Positions 36,374-45,329 of a stretch of DNA of 64,000 bases are shown here, piece by piece (position 1 is the stretch's first letter; each line of letters starts with the position of its first letter). Below the pieces are notes generated by a model. That model had not been told where the DNA came from. It worked only from the letters and a program-made list of their open reading frames with translations, and ran no database searches. This DNA is from UBA1672 sp033851915. GTDB taxonomy: Bacteria > Pseudomonadota > Alphaproteobacteria > Micavibrionales > Micavibrionaceae. The stretch lies in NCBI GenBank assembly GCA_033851915.1, contig JAWSVM010000003.1, forward strand, positions 372,001 to 436,000, read 5' to 3'. Position numbers and translations under genes: made by a program.

Positions 36374-36871
36374 TTATGATTCTCCGAGTGTTTCCATCAT
36401 CGCCAGAGATAATATGTCGGCATTAACGGCTTTGTCGTGGGATAATAACTGAAATACAGTTTGATATCTTTCGCATTGAACCAAAGAGATATCAACAAGG
36501 TCTTCAATATAGTTTTTTCTCTGTTGATGCCCGTGAATCAAGCATGTTTGACGGAATGAAGGCGATAGACTGCCTTTTGTGATTTCAAAATGACCCATCC
36601 ATAATTCTGCATTCATATCCATCAGGGCAGTTGCTGCAATGCCCATATTCTCGGGTTTGATCTTCATATTATATTGGCAGCATAATTGAAGGGCGTTCAG
36701 ATGTTCTTGCCAAACAAACAGCAAGCGATATTCACATGATGTTCCCGCAATTTCAACAACCAGCTCTTGATTATTCATGCGGCTATAAACCCAGTTATTA
36801 TCATGCAGAACGTCTTCTACACTGTCTAATGGGTTTTGAATGTCATCGTGGGTATTAGCTTGATCTCTCAT
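36374..36871 (-). CDS. YbjN-domain protein
   Basis: A 165-residue soluble protein resembling YbjN (DUF1790), a fold related to type III secretion chaperones. LDSVEDVLHDNNWVYSR begins the domain and MGIAATALMDMNAELWMGHFEI sits in the middle. In alphaproteobacteria this gene is commonly next to proC, as here. E. coli YbjN has been linked to stress and motility, but the role is unsettled. The start at 36871 fits the family; the longer frame adds 23 residues from the intergenic region. Confidence 0.82.
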   Translation of the reverse strand: MRDQANTHDDIQNPLDSVEDVLHDNNWVYSRMNNQELVVEIAGTSCEYRLLFVWQEHLNALQLCCQYNMKIKPENMGIAATALMDMNAELWMGHFEITKGSLSPSFRQTCLIHGHQQRKNYIEDLVDISLVQCERYQTVFQLLSHDKAVNADILSLAMMETLGES

Positions 36872-37100
36872 TATGACTTTGCGCCTAACCGTTTTTGAAT
36901 TTGCTTTAAAATGTATATTGATAAGGCGGACTCCTATCACAAGGTGTGAGAGTCGACAAGATGATTCGTTGCAGTGAAAGAGAATAAATGTGCATGAATT
37001 TGTGATGCGTCAAGATGCATCGTTTCCACTAAAGGGGCTATCTATGTATTAATGAAAATATGGGGTTTAATTTTTCTAATCATCAGGGTAATAAATAGAT

Positions 37101-37910
37101 ATGGATTTTAGTTACTTTCAATTTGACCCTGTCGCTTTTGCGATTGGCCCCTTTGTGGTTCGATGGTATGCATTGGCATATTTGGTAGGCTTTATCGCCG
37201 GCTGGAAATATTGCCTTGGCTTGGCTTCACGTCGTGAAAAGGATGGCCGCCCGAATGCAGTGGATATTGATGACTTCCTGACATGGGCGGTTATTGGTGT
37301 GCTGCTTGGGGGGCGCTTGGGCTATGTTTTGTTTTATCAGCCAGCCTACTATGTGAATGAACCACTCGAAGCCCTTAAAATCTGGAAGGGCGGCATGTCG
37401 TTTCATGGTGGCCTTCTTGGTGTCGCAGTGTCTATGCTGGCGTTTAGTAAGGTGCGGAAAATCAATGTGTTCCGCTTGTCTGATATTATATGCGCCGCTG
37501 CGCCGATTGGCTTGTTCTTTGGGCGGATGGCTAACTTTGTGAATGCAGAGCTGTATGGCAAGGTCACAACGCTGCCATGGGGCATTAACTTCCCCAATGT
37601 GGTTGGCCCGCGTCACCCAAGTCAGATCTATGAAGCGATATTAGAGGGCGGCGTATTATTCATTGTGCTGTTCTTCCTTATCCGCTCTCCTAAAGTTAAA
37701 ACAGGCGTCATTACGGGCGCATTCTTGCTGGGCTATGGGATATTCCGTGGCTTGGTTGAGTTTGTCCGTGAACCGGATGTGCAAATCGGCTTGGTCGGCG
37801 GGTTTATTTCCATGGGTCAAATCTTATGCCTGCCTATGATATTTGGTGGTGCAGTACTGATTTTTCTTGCAAAACAAGGAAAACTGGCCAAAATTAAAGA
37901 CGATGACTGA
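37101..37910 (+). CDS. lgt: Phosphatidylglycerol--prolipoprotein diacylglyceryl transferase
   Basis: First enzyme of lipoprotein maturation, in the inner membrane. The 269-residue protein has seven likely membrane segments, the conserved MSFHGGLLGV near residue 98, the Lgt signature GRMANFVNAELYGK near residue 141 and RHPSQIYEA near residue 172. It serves the several lipoproteins in this window. Its stop overlaps the start of the next gene by eight bases. Confidence 0.96.
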   Translation: MDFSYFQFDPVAFAIGPFVVRWYALAYLVGFIAGWKYCLGLASRREKDGRPNAVDIDDFLTWAVIGVLLGGRLGYVLFYQPAYYVNEPLEALKIWKGGMSFHGGLLGVAVSMLAFSKVRKINVFRLSDIICAAAPIGLFFGRMANFVNAELYGKVTTLPWGINFPNVVGPRHPSQIYEAILEGGVLFIVLFFLIRSPKVKTGVITGAFLLGYGIFRGLVEFVREPDVQIGLVGGFISMGQILCLPMIFGGAVLIFLAKQGKLAKIKDDD

Positions 37911-39000
37911 CCCTCTAAAAGAAATTATATTGAACGACATTAAACGCCATGGAGCAATGAACCTTGGCGCATTCACCTCTATGGCTTTGTGCCATTCTGA
38001 ACATGGTTATTATATGAAGTGTAACCCCTTCGGCGCGGAAGGTGATTTCACAACCGCGCCCGAGATATCCCAAATGTTTGGCGAGGTCATTGGCGCGTGG
38101 GTCATTGATGTGTGGATGCACATGGGTCAGCCTTCATCTGTGTACCTGATTGAATGTGGGCCGGGGCGCGGAACATTAATGGCGGACATTATGCGCGCGG
38201 GAAAATCTGTTGATGGGTTTGCCGCAGCGGTTCAAATTCACCTTATCGAGGCAAGCGCAAAATTGCGTCAAAAACAGGATGAAGCTTTGAAGGGGTGCAA
38301 CGTCTCATGGTACGATGATATCTCTGAAGTGGATGGCAACGCTCCATGCATCATCTTAGGAAATGAGTTTCTTGACGCACTGCCAATTGAGCAATTGAAG
38401 CGCGGTAGCACAGGCTGGCAAAAGCGGGTCTTGAGCATGGATGACGCAAAAGACTTTGAGTTCACGTGGGCGGACGCAGATGCGGAACTCAAGCAATGCT
38501 TGCCTTCCAAAACGACGTCACACCAAATATATGAGGTCGCACCAGCGCGCAATCAATTCATATCATCATGTGTTGATGTATTAAATGCATCGGGCGGTGT
38601 GGCTCTGTTCATTGATTATGGCTACAGAAAGTCACATTACGGTGACACGTTGCAAGCCGTGAAGAAGCATGAATATGTTGATGTGCTTAAGGATGTTGGT
38701 GCATGCGATATAACCTCACATGTTGACTTTGATGCTTTGTCGCGTCATGTGCGAGAGCTGGGCGGCTATGTTGAACCAATTGCACCGCAAGGTGCATTCT
38801 TAACAAAGTTAGGGATAGAGCATCGCTTATTGGCGTTAAAAAACACTGCATTAAAAACCAAGCCATTGGATGATGCGACGGTTTTTATAAAGACGATGGA
38901 ACAATCTCTGGATCGTTTGGTTGATAATGCGCAAATGGGTGACTTGTTTAAGGTCATGTGCTTTCATAATGGTGACTCCCTAAAACCCGCAGGATTTTGA
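37903..39000 (+). CDS. MidA/NDUFAF7-family SAM-dependent methyltransferase
   Basis: A 365-residue protein of the DUF185 family. It has GAMNLGAFTSMALCHSEHGYYM at the N-terminus, FTTAPEISQMFGEVIGAW near residue 47 and SAM site IECGPGRGTLMADI near residue 83. The mitochondrial relative dimethylates an arginine of complex I subunit NDUFS2. A similar respiratory-complex role here is inference. It overlaps lgt and precedes pgeF by three bases, a common alphaproteobacterial order. Confidence 0.88.
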   Translation: MTDPLKEIILNDIKRHGAMNLGAFTSMALCHSEHGYYMKCNPFGAEGDFTTAPEISQMFGEVIGAWVIDVWMHMGQPSSVYLIECGPGRGTLMADIMRAGKSVDGFAAAVQIHLIEASAKLRQKQDEALKGCNVSWYDDISEVDGNAPCIILGNEFLDALPIEQLKRGSTGWQKRVLSMDDAKDFEFTWADADAELKQCLPSKTTSHQIYEVAPARNQFISSCVDVLNASGGVALFIDYGYRKSHYGDTLQAVKKHEYVDVLKDVGACDITSHVDFDALSRHVRELGGYVEPIAPQGAFLTKLGIEHRLLALKNTALKTKPLDDATVFIKTMEQSLDRLVDNAQMGDLFKVMCFHNGDSLKPAGF

Positions 39001-39003
39001 CCT

Positions 39004-39807
39004 ATGTCTTCAGATCTTAAGTATTATACAGAAAACACATTTGTGACCCCCGAAAACAATAATGTGTTTCATGGTTTTTTCACAAGGCAGGGCGGTGTCA
39101 GTGCATCTCCGTTTACAGGGCTGAATTGTGGTTTAGGGTCAGATGATAGTGAGGCGAAAATACAAGCCAATCGTGCGTTGGTTACAGGTGAGGCAGGCTT
39201 ATCTTCCTCTAAAAACCTTTTATCTCTCTATCAGGTTCATGGTGCAAAGGTGGTTTATGTTGATAAGCTGTGGAGCGCAACTGATAGGCCAAAAGCTGAT
39301 GGCTTCGTGACGGATCAAAAGGATATCGGCCTCGGTATCCTAACGGCGGATTGCGCGCCTGCGTTATTCTTGGGGCATAAGGACAATGGTGCCCCTGTCG
39401 TGGCAGCTGCGCATGCAGGATGGAAGGGGGCACTTGGCGGCGTTCTGGGTAATGTTGTTGAAGCTATGGAGGCTCTCGGTGTTTCTAAAAGCAGCATTCA
39501 CGCCTGTGTAGGGCCATGCATCAGTAAGTCATCATACGAAGTGAACCTTGATTTCATTGATCCATTTATAGAAGAAAACGAGGAAAGTGAACGGTTTTTC
39601 TTTAGTGGTTCAAAAGAGGGGCACGTGATGTTTGATCTGCCTGGCTATTGCGCGTGGCGCTTGTTCCGCGCAGAGGTGAAAAATATCTCATTGCTTGATA
39701 GAGATACATACAGCGGTGAAACCGACTTTTTCAGCTATCGCAGAGCGACGCATCGTAATGAAGAAGGCTATGGACGACAAATTTCTGTGATTTGCATTAA
39801 CAAATAA
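39004..39807 (+). CDS. pgeF: Purine nucleoside phosphorylase-type laccase-domain protein PgeF
   Basis: A 267-residue member of the YfiH/LACC1 family. These enzymes are described both as multi-substrate purine nucleoside enzymes and, in E. coli, as an editor of wrong amino acids in peptidoglycan precursors. Visible sites are HGFFTRQGGVS near the N-terminus, LYQVHGAKV near residue 78, TADCAPALF near 115, AAHAGWKGALGGV near 137 and VGPCIS near 168. These supply the His/Cys zinc ligands. It closes the lgt-midA-pgeF run. Confidence 0.9.
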   Translation: MSSDLKYYTENTFVTPENNNVFHGFFTRQGGVSASPFTGLNCGLGSDDSEAKIQANRALVTGEAGLSSSKNLLSLYQVHGAKVVYVDKLWSATDRPKADGFVTDQKDIGLGILTADCAPALFLGHKDNGAPVVAAAHAGWKGALGGVLGNVVEAMEALGVSKSSIHACVGPCISKSSYEVNLDFIDPFIEENEESERFFFSGSKEGHVMFDLPGYCAWRLFRAEVKNISLLDRDTYSGETDFFSYRRATHRNEEGYGRQISVICINK

Positions 39808-39840
39808 GTGCGCTAGTTCACTATTTACGTACTAAACACC

Positions 39841-39868
39841 TTGATTTATCGTTCGTATTTCTTATAGT
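39841..39868 (+). promoter_or_regulatory. Candidate prs promoter
   Basis: TTGATT (39841-39846) and TATAGT (39863-39868) with a 16-base spacer, about 45 bases upstream of the prs ATG. A start near 39875 would give a short leader. No operator is evident. Confidence 0.45.
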
Positions 39869-39913
39869 GCGCCTATAGCAAATATTAAAAACTGAACACA
39901 AGGGTATGACACC

Positions 39914-40846
39914 ATGAAATTGATTTCTGGCAACTCCAATCAGCAATTGTCTGAACTCGTTTCTTCCTATCTTGATGTCCCCTTAACCGAATGCCGTATA
40001 CAGCGCTTTTCCGATAATGAAATTTTCGTTGAAATCATGGAAAATGTCCGTGGTAAAGACACATTCTTTGTGCAGTCCACATCATATCCTGCAAATGACC
40101 ACTTGATGGAATTGCTGATCGCTATTGATGCTTTGAAAAGAGGGTCAGCCAGCCGTATCACTGCTGTCATGCCGTATTTTGGCTATGCCAGACAAGATCG
40201 CAAAACCGGCGGGCGAACACCTATTTCTGCGAAACTTGTTGCGAACTTGATTACAGCCGCAGGTGCAGACCGTGTTTTGACGCTGGAACTTCATGCTGGT
40301 CAGATACAAGGCTTCTTTGATATCCCCGTTGATAATTTGAGTGCAGCGCCCATTTTTGTTCCTTATATCGAGAAAAAATTTAAAGGTGCAGATATCTGTG
40401 TGGTATCACCTGATGTCGGCGGCGTTGTCCGTGCGCGTCAATTGGCAAAGCGTATAGGCGCGGACTTAGCAATCATTGATAAACGTCGTGAAAAAGCAGG
40501 TGTGTCAGAGGTTATGAATGTGATTGGTGAGGTAAAGGATAAGGTCTGTATTCTTGTCGATGATATCGTTGATTCCGGTGGCACGCTTTGTAATGCTGCG
40601 ATTGCTTTGGAAAGCCAAGGCGCAAAAGAAGTTCATGCTTATGTTGTTCACGGTGTTCTCTCCGGCTCAGCGGTGGAGCGTGTGAGTAAATCTACGCTTA
40701 AAACATTGGTAATTACGGATAGTATTGCCGCCACTGAAGAGATGAAGGCTGCCCCTAATATTGAACAGGTAAGCATTGCACCTTTGATTGGTGAAGCGGC
40801 TCGCCGTATCAGTGAAGAGCGCTCAATTTCAGAGTTATTTCGCTAA
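39914..40846 (+). CDS. prs: Ribose-phosphate pyrophosphokinase
   Basis: Makes phosphoribosyl pyrophosphate from ribose 5-phosphate and ATP for nucleotide, histidine and tryptophan synthesis. The 310-residue protein contains RFSDNEIFVEI near residue 32, FGYARQDRKTGGRTPISAKLVA near residue 90, the flexible loop DKRREKAG near residue 191, and the PRPP-binding DDIVDSGGTLCNAA near residue 216. It stands alone between pgeF and rplY. Confidence 0.97.
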   Translation: MKLISGNSNQQLSELVSSYLDVPLTECRIQRFSDNEIFVEIMENVRGKDTFFVQSTSYPANDHLMELLIAIDALKRGSASRITAVMPYFGYARQDRKTGGRTPISAKLVANLITAAGADRVLTLELHAGQIQGFFDIPVDNLSAAPIFVPYIEKKFKGADICVVSPDVGGVVRARQLAKRIGADLAIIDKRREKAGVSEVMNVIGEVKDKVCILVDDIVDSGGTLCNAAIALESQGAKEVHAYVVHGVLSGSAVERVSKSTLKTLVITDSIAATEEMKAAPNIEQVSIAPLIGEAARRISEERSISELFR

Positions 40847-40891
40847 GAAGTATCTTTACGCAGTAAATATCGCTCTATTCAAAGAATTTAC

Positions 40892-40972
40892 TTGAAAAAA
40901 AGCGCCAGATTTGGTTTATCTGTGGCTTCGCACATATATGTGTAAAACGGACCAACACCCCTGGAGGTTGGC
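40892..40972 (+). promoter_or_regulatory. Candidate rplY promoter and structured leader
   Basis: TTGAAA (40892-40897) and a weak -10 TTTATC (40915-40920) with a 17-base spacer lie upstream of rplY. The leader then has the perfect palindrome CACATATATGTG (40931-40942) and a CCAAC/GTTGG hairpin (40952-40971) whose loop is rich in CCCCTGGAGG. This might be a ribosomal-protein leader for feedback control, but that is inference. Confidence 0.4.
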
Positions 40973-40997
40973 CATAACGAAAATGTAAGGAAATGCT

Positions 40998-41696
40998 ATG
41001 TCTAATAACTATGCAATGAAAGCGGAAAAGAGGGATCGCGCCGGTAAGGGGATTGCACGTTCACTTCGCCGCGCTGGTCGTTCACCGGCCGTAATCTACG
41101 GTGATAGTAAAGAACCTGTAAAAATATCGATTTCAGAGAATGAAGTTAATGTTGAATACAACAAGGGCCACATGTTTACAACATTGTGCGATCTTGATGT
41201 TGGCGGCGAAAAGAACCTTGTTCTTGCCCGTGATATTCAACTTCATCCGGTAACTGATGTTGTGGAGCATGTAGATTTCCTACGTGTAACCAAGAAAACT
41301 AAGATTGCTGTTAACGTTCCTGTTAAGTTTACAAATGAAGACAAATGCCCAAGTATTGAAGGCAAAGGAACTTTGAACGTTACACGTTATACTGTTGAAC
41401 TTCTTTGTGGCGCAACAAGCATCCCTGATGTTATTGAAGTTAGCGTAGAAGGTAAAGAGCATGGCGACTCAGTTAAGTTGAGCGATGCGACGATGCCTGA
41501 AGGCGCGTCAGCTGTTATTACAGATCGTGACTTCACAATTGCAACATTGATTGCACCGAAGACAGCTGAACAGGAAGAAGCTGAAAATGCTGCTGCTGTT
41601 GAAGCTGGCGACGGTATTGTTAGTGATGAAGATGCCGCGACTGATGGAACTGAAGAAGGTTCTGAAGAAGCGACTGAAGCAAAATCAGAAGACTAA
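40998..41696 (+). CDS. rplY: 50S ribosomal protein L25/general stress protein Ctc
   Basis: 5S-rRNA-binding ribosomal protein. The 232-residue product is the long Ctc form: an N-terminal L25 domain (RSLRRAGRSPAVIYG near residue 22, HVDFLRV near residue 91) plus the C-terminal TL5 domain. It ends in a strongly acidic tail from about residue 190 that is common in alphaproteobacteria. AAGGA precedes the ATG. A hairpin terminator follows before pth. Confidence 0.95.
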   Translation: MSNNYAMKAEKRDRAGKGIARSLRRAGRSPAVIYGDSKEPVKISISENEVNVEYNKGHMFTTLCDLDVGGEKNLVLARDIQLHPVTDVVEHVDFLRVTKKTKIAVNVPVKFTNEDKCPSIEGKGTLNVTRYTVELLCGATSIPDVIEVSVEGKEHGDSVKLSDATMPEGASAVITDRDFTIATLIAPKTAEQEEAENAAAVEAGDGIVSDEDAATDGTEEGSEEATEAKSED

Positions 41697-41739
41697 TCAA
41701 TGCTACAGTGGTTTAAATCACTGGTTCGTATATTTAAGA

Positions 41740-41772
41740 GAGAGCCTTTATTTTGTGAAGGCTCTTCTTTGT
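41740..41772 (+). terminator. Rho-independent terminator between rplY and pth
   Basis: A perfect eight-base inverted repeat AGAGCCTT/AAGGCTCT (41741-41748 and 41758-41765) with a nine-base loop, followed by TCTTTGT. It lies 45 bases after the rplY stop and before the favoured pth start at 41793. The T-run is short, so readthrough to pth is likely. Confidence 0.65.
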
Positions 41773-41792
41773 ATTCAAAAGGGAATGAAGGT

Positions 41793-42368
41793 ATGTGGCT
41801 CTTTGTTGGTCTGGGTAATCCGGGACGTGAACATGAACGTAATCGCCATAATGTTGGGTTTATGGTTCTTGACGCTGTTCAAAACGAATTTCCGGTCTTT
41901 GGCGCGTATAAATCAAAATTTCAGGGGAAAATATCGGAAGGGCGTTTGGGTAATCAAAAAGTCTTATTGCTGAAACCTGAAACTTATATGAATAACTCTG
42001 GCCAATCTGTTGCGAAGGCGGCGAACTTCTATAAGATTGAGCCTGATAATATTATTGTCTTTCATGATGAGTTAGACATCGCGCCAAGTACTGTGCGCGT
42101 GAAACTGGGCGGCGGTAATGCGGGTCATAACGGGCTAAAGTCAATCCAGGCGCATTTGGGAACGGCAGATTTCTGGCGTGTGCGTATCGGAATTGGTCGT
42201 CCTCACCCTCAGGCAGATGTCAGTAACTATGTTTTGGATAATTTTTCAAAGGCAGAGCAAGAATGGTTAACGCCTTTGATGAGTTATATGGGGGATAAGT
42301 CAGATATTATTATCTCTGATACTCCAAAGGCTTACGATGTATTGATAAAAGAATATTTTAAGAAATAA
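41793..42368 (+). CDS. pth: Peptidyl-tRNA hydrolase
   Basis: Releases peptides from tRNAs dropped by the ribosome. The 191-residue form starting MWLFVGLGNPG at 41793 has the family length, the catalytic histidine in RHNVGFMVLD near residue 22, KPETYMNNSG near residue 62 and FHDELDI near residue 90. The longer reading frame back to 41700 runs through the rplY terminator and is not part of the protein. The order rplY-pth-ychF is widespread. Confidence 0.95.
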   Translation: MWLFVGLGNPGREHERNRHNVGFMVLDAVQNEFPVFGAYKSKFQGKISEGRLGNQKVLLLKPETYMNNSGQSVAKAANFYKIEPDNIIVFHDELDIAPSTVRVKLGGGNAGHNGLKSIQAHLGTADFWRVRIGIGRPHPQADVSNYVLDNFSKAEQEWLTPLMSYMGDKSDIIISDTPKAYDVLIKEYFKK

Positions 42369-42380
42369 AGGAAGAGTACT

Positions 42381-43484
42381 ATGGGATTTAATTGTGGAAT
42401 TGTTGGGCTGCCGAATGTTGGTAAATCGACACTATTTAACGCGTTAACCGCCACCGCAGCAGCGCAGGCAGCGAACTTTCCGTTCTGTACAATTGAACCG
42501 AATGTGGGTCGGGTCGCTGTTCCTGATGATCGCATGGTAAAAATCGCTGAAATTGCAGGATCAATCGATATTCTGCCATCTCAACTTGAATTTGTGGATA
42601 TTGCCGGTCTTGTTAAAGGCGCGTCCGAAGGCGAGGGGCTTGGTAATCAGTTCTTATCAAATATCCGTGAAACCGATGCGATTATCCACGTGATCAGATG
42701 TTTTGAAGATGATGATGTTATTCATGTTGAAGGCAATATTGACCCTATTCGCGACGCCGAAACCATTGAAACAGAGCTGATGCTCTCTGATTTGGAGACT
42801 ATGGGCAACCAAATCACAAATATGAGTAAGAAGGCACGCTCCGGTGATAAAGAGATGTTGGCACAAGTTGATTTCCTAACCCGTATTAAAGATGCTCTCG
42901 ATGCCGGAGAGCCTGCGCGCACAGTCGCACCTTCTGATGAAGATGAAGAGCGTTGGATGAAAATGACGCAACTCATTACTTCAAAGCCTGTCCTCTATGT
43001 GTGTAATGTGTCGGAAGATGATGCAGCACAGGGCAATGATTACACCGCACAAGTTGCAAAAATGGCAAAAGAACAAGGCGCGGAGGTCGTTATTATTTGC
43101 GCCTCTATCGAGTCAGAGATTGCACAGCTTGATAGTGATGAAGAAAAGGAAGAGTTTCTTGCATCAATGGATCTTACCGAGCCGGGCTTGAACCGTATTA
43201 TCCGTGCAGGTAATAAGCTGTTGAAACTGCAAACATATTTCACTGCTGGGCCAAAAGAAACACGTGCATGGACGATTCCCATTGGTGTAAAAGCACCGCA
43301 AGCGGCTGGCGTTATCCATACGGATTTCGAAAAAGGCTTCATCAAGGCCGAGACCATTGCTTATGAAGATTATATTGCTTGTAACGGTGATATTGGCGCA
43401 AAAGATGCGGGAAAAATGCGTCAAGAGGGTAAAGAATACGTCGTGCAAGATGGTGACGTTATTTTATTCCGCTTTAATGTGTAA
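42381..43484 (+). CDS. ychF: Ribosome-binding ATPase YchF
   Basis: An Obg-family P-loop protein that prefers ATP and binds ribosomes. The 367-residue protein has GLPNVGKSTLFNALT at residues 8-22, the YchF version of the specificity region (NVSEDD near residue 212), and the C-terminal TGS domain with the conserved ending VVQDGDVILFRFNV. It follows pth by 12 bases and converges on the 578-residue orphan gene. Confidence 0.97.
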   Translation: MGFNCGIVGLPNVGKSTLFNALTATAAAQAANFPFCTIEPNVGRVAVPDDRMVKIAEIAGSIDILPSQLEFVDIAGLVKGASEGEGLGNQFLSNIRETDAIIHVIRCFEDDDVIHVEGNIDPIRDAETIETELMLSDLETMGNQITNMSKKARSGDKEMLAQVDFLTRIKDALDAGEPARTVAPSDEDEERWMKMTQLITSKPVLYVCNVSEDDAAQGNDYTAQVAKMAKEQGAEVVIICASIESEIAQLDSDEEKEEFLASMDLTEPGLNRIIRAGNKLLKLQTYFTAGPKETRAWTIPIGVKAPQAAGVIHTDFEKGFIKAETIAYEDYIACNGDIGAKDAGKMRQEGKEYVVQDGDVILFRFNV

Positions 43485-43495
43485 ATGGAAGCTTA

Positions 43496-45232
43496 TTAAG
43501 GGTTATTTGTGGTGGGGCCTGTGTTGTCCAAGCCATTATCGCAATTGCTGGTGATCCCGTCTTCCACAAAACATCCATAGTCGTTGCCTGTTGTGCTTTC
43601 CGCATTGGATTCAATGGCGTCGTCTATGCTTTCATCTTGTTGTGCCGGGTCCTTAAAGGCGTCACTACATGGGCCTTTGCCAACAACACCTTCAACAGTA
43701 CAAAGATCACTATCGGCAGGCGCAGCGGGCTTGTTATCGCCGCACGGGCCGTCACCAACCATGCCTTCAACGGTGCAAGGCGCATCATTATCTTGTTCGT
43801 GTTCTTGTGAGTCACCGCATGTTCCACCATCTGCGTAGAAATCGGCAAGTCCGGGAAGGAAGCTTTCTTCGCGCATCCGTTCATATGGTGTAAGTGCTGC
43901 TGCTGCTGAAACGCCACTGTAAACTGCAAAGTATGAAGCAGGCGATTGATGAATGTCATCTGAAAAACGTATTCCATGAAGGGGGTCTTTTGACCCAAGA
44001 GAGTCCAAGAATGCCTGATCAATTGTTCCATAACGGTCACCAAAGCTGCTTGATTGATGTTCCCATACTGCTGATCCGGTATTGTGACCATCAGGGAAGC
44101 CAAAACCTCTTTCGACAATAAGAAGGTCTGTCAGGTTTGGCATGAATCTGCCACTGTGGATGGCGCGGTTTATATCCGGTTCATCAATACAAAGCAGTTT
44201 GGCTTGGTGGGTCAACATTTCGGCTGCGATTTTACCAACCTCTACTTCTGAAAAGAATCGTTTATTCGTATCCAAGCCGATATCTTTCGCCATTTGCTTT
44301 AAAAGCTCGGCATTCGGGTTAGATGGGATTTCGGCGAATAGTGTGGCTGTGCTGACTTTTCCAAGGCTATTCATGGATGTCGTGCTTGATAGAGCCGCAT
44401 ATGTTTGCGTGCTGAAGAACACGTCAGGCGCTGCATTATTGGTCCAGTCCTGATCCCAAGGTGCATCTGCCGCGGGTCTTGCCGCTGATCCACCACTTGG
44501 CAGTGTGCCGTTAACCAGTAATTCCATCATGTTCCGTAAAGAAACAACAGAGCCTAAGTTGGTTTGCACCTGACCGGGCATTGGTTCGGCGTCTTTTTCT
44601 AATGCCCAGAGATGAATGAGTGTCTGGTTAATATCTCTTGGATCTGTGCCTGCACTTCCCATTCTTTTCTGCGCGAGGGCATTTAAGAAGTCGATTGTAC
44701 GGCTATCATTATTCTGAGGAGAGAATTCAACATTGATATCGGGGTTCTGACGTTGTAACTGCTCCAGAGTCTTACGGAGCGCGCGTCCTGTCGTCTCATC
44801 AATTTCACCGTCGCTGGTTTCTTCAACGTTTAAATAATCCTGCGCCAAGTTAATAACAGCCTGTGCTTGACTTGTCGCCGTGATACCAGCCGTTGGTCTT
44901 TCAAAAAAGGTGCGCTTTATTTCAATAGGTGTCCTGATTGATTCGGGCAACGTATTATACTGATCCAAAAGTTCTTGTAATTCAGGTCTTTGCGCGATCT
45001 TGTTTGGGTCAAGAATGAAATTGTTCAGAATGTAGAGATAACCACTGTCGAGTGGGTCAGATGATTCATGAACCAAGTGTCCGCTTTCATCTTTCCAATT
45101 GGCTGTTTCCGGCGCTAGCTCAGGTAAGCGCGCGTTTATCAGTTGTTTGAAAGCAATCAATGCTTGATCTGATTCATTGTTTGAACCAGACGGATTTCCT
45201 GCGTTTGATGTGTTAGTTTCTGCCATTTTCAC
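43496..45232 (-). CDS. Orphan 578-residue protein with paired-Cys C-terminal repeats
   Basis: I do not recognise a family. Residues about 1-25 are Ser/Asn-rich without a signal peptide. Residues about 118-160 (VINLAQDYLNVEE then DGEIDETTGRALRKTL) resemble a peptidoglycan-binding type repeat, weakly. The middle is a large globular-looking part containing FFSEVEVGKIAAEMLTHQA and LIVERGFGFPDGHNTG. The acidic C-terminus has three units with cysteine pairs: C486/C497 in CTVEGMVGDGPC, C511/C522 in CTVEGVVGKGPC, and C554/C564 in CFVEDGITSNC. The repeats suggest disulfides or metal, hence possible export by an unknown route. It lies downstream of ilvE on the same strand with a 98-base gap. An alternative start is two codons in. 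Confidence 0.6.
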   Translation of the reverse strand: MKMAETNTSNAGNPSGSNNESDQALIAFKQLINARLPELAPETANWKDESGHLVHESSDPLDSGYLYILNNFILDPNKIAQRPELQELLDQYNTLPESIRTPIEIKRTFFERPTAGITATSQAQAVINLAQDYLNVEETSDGEIDETTGRALRKTLEQLQRQNPDINVEFSPQNNDSRTIDFLNALAQKRMGSAGTDPRDINQTLIHLWALEKDAEPMPGQVQTNLGSVVSLRNMMELLVNGTLPSGGSAARPAADAPWDQDWTNNAAPDVFFSTQTYAALSSTTSMNSLGKVSTATLFAEIPSNPNAELLKQMAKDIGLDTNKRFFSEVEVGKIAAEMLTHQAKLLCIDEPDINRAIHSGRFMPNLTDLLIVERGFGFPDGHNTGSAVWEHQSSSFGDRYGTIDQAFLDSLGSKDPLHGIRFSDDIHQSPASYFAVYSGVSAAAALTPYERMREESFLPGLADFYADGGTCGDSQEHEQDNDAPCTVEGMVGDGPCGDNKPAAPADSDLCTVEGVVGKGPCSDAFKDPAQQDESIDDAIESNAESTTGNDYGCFVEDGITSNCDNGLDNTGPTTNNP

Positions 45233-45329
45233 CCTTGGTTATTTTTATAACCGTACATTTTTTTATAATTAAGGTGAATTATAAGCGTTTTTACCAGCGA
45301 AGTCAAATTTCAAGGTGTTACAATCGACA

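Noticed and set aside
43624..44118. 164-codon open frame on the minus strand within the 578-residue gene
   Set aside because: Same strand but different frame from the larger gene; lacks initiation signals and the larger frame has coherent repeats.
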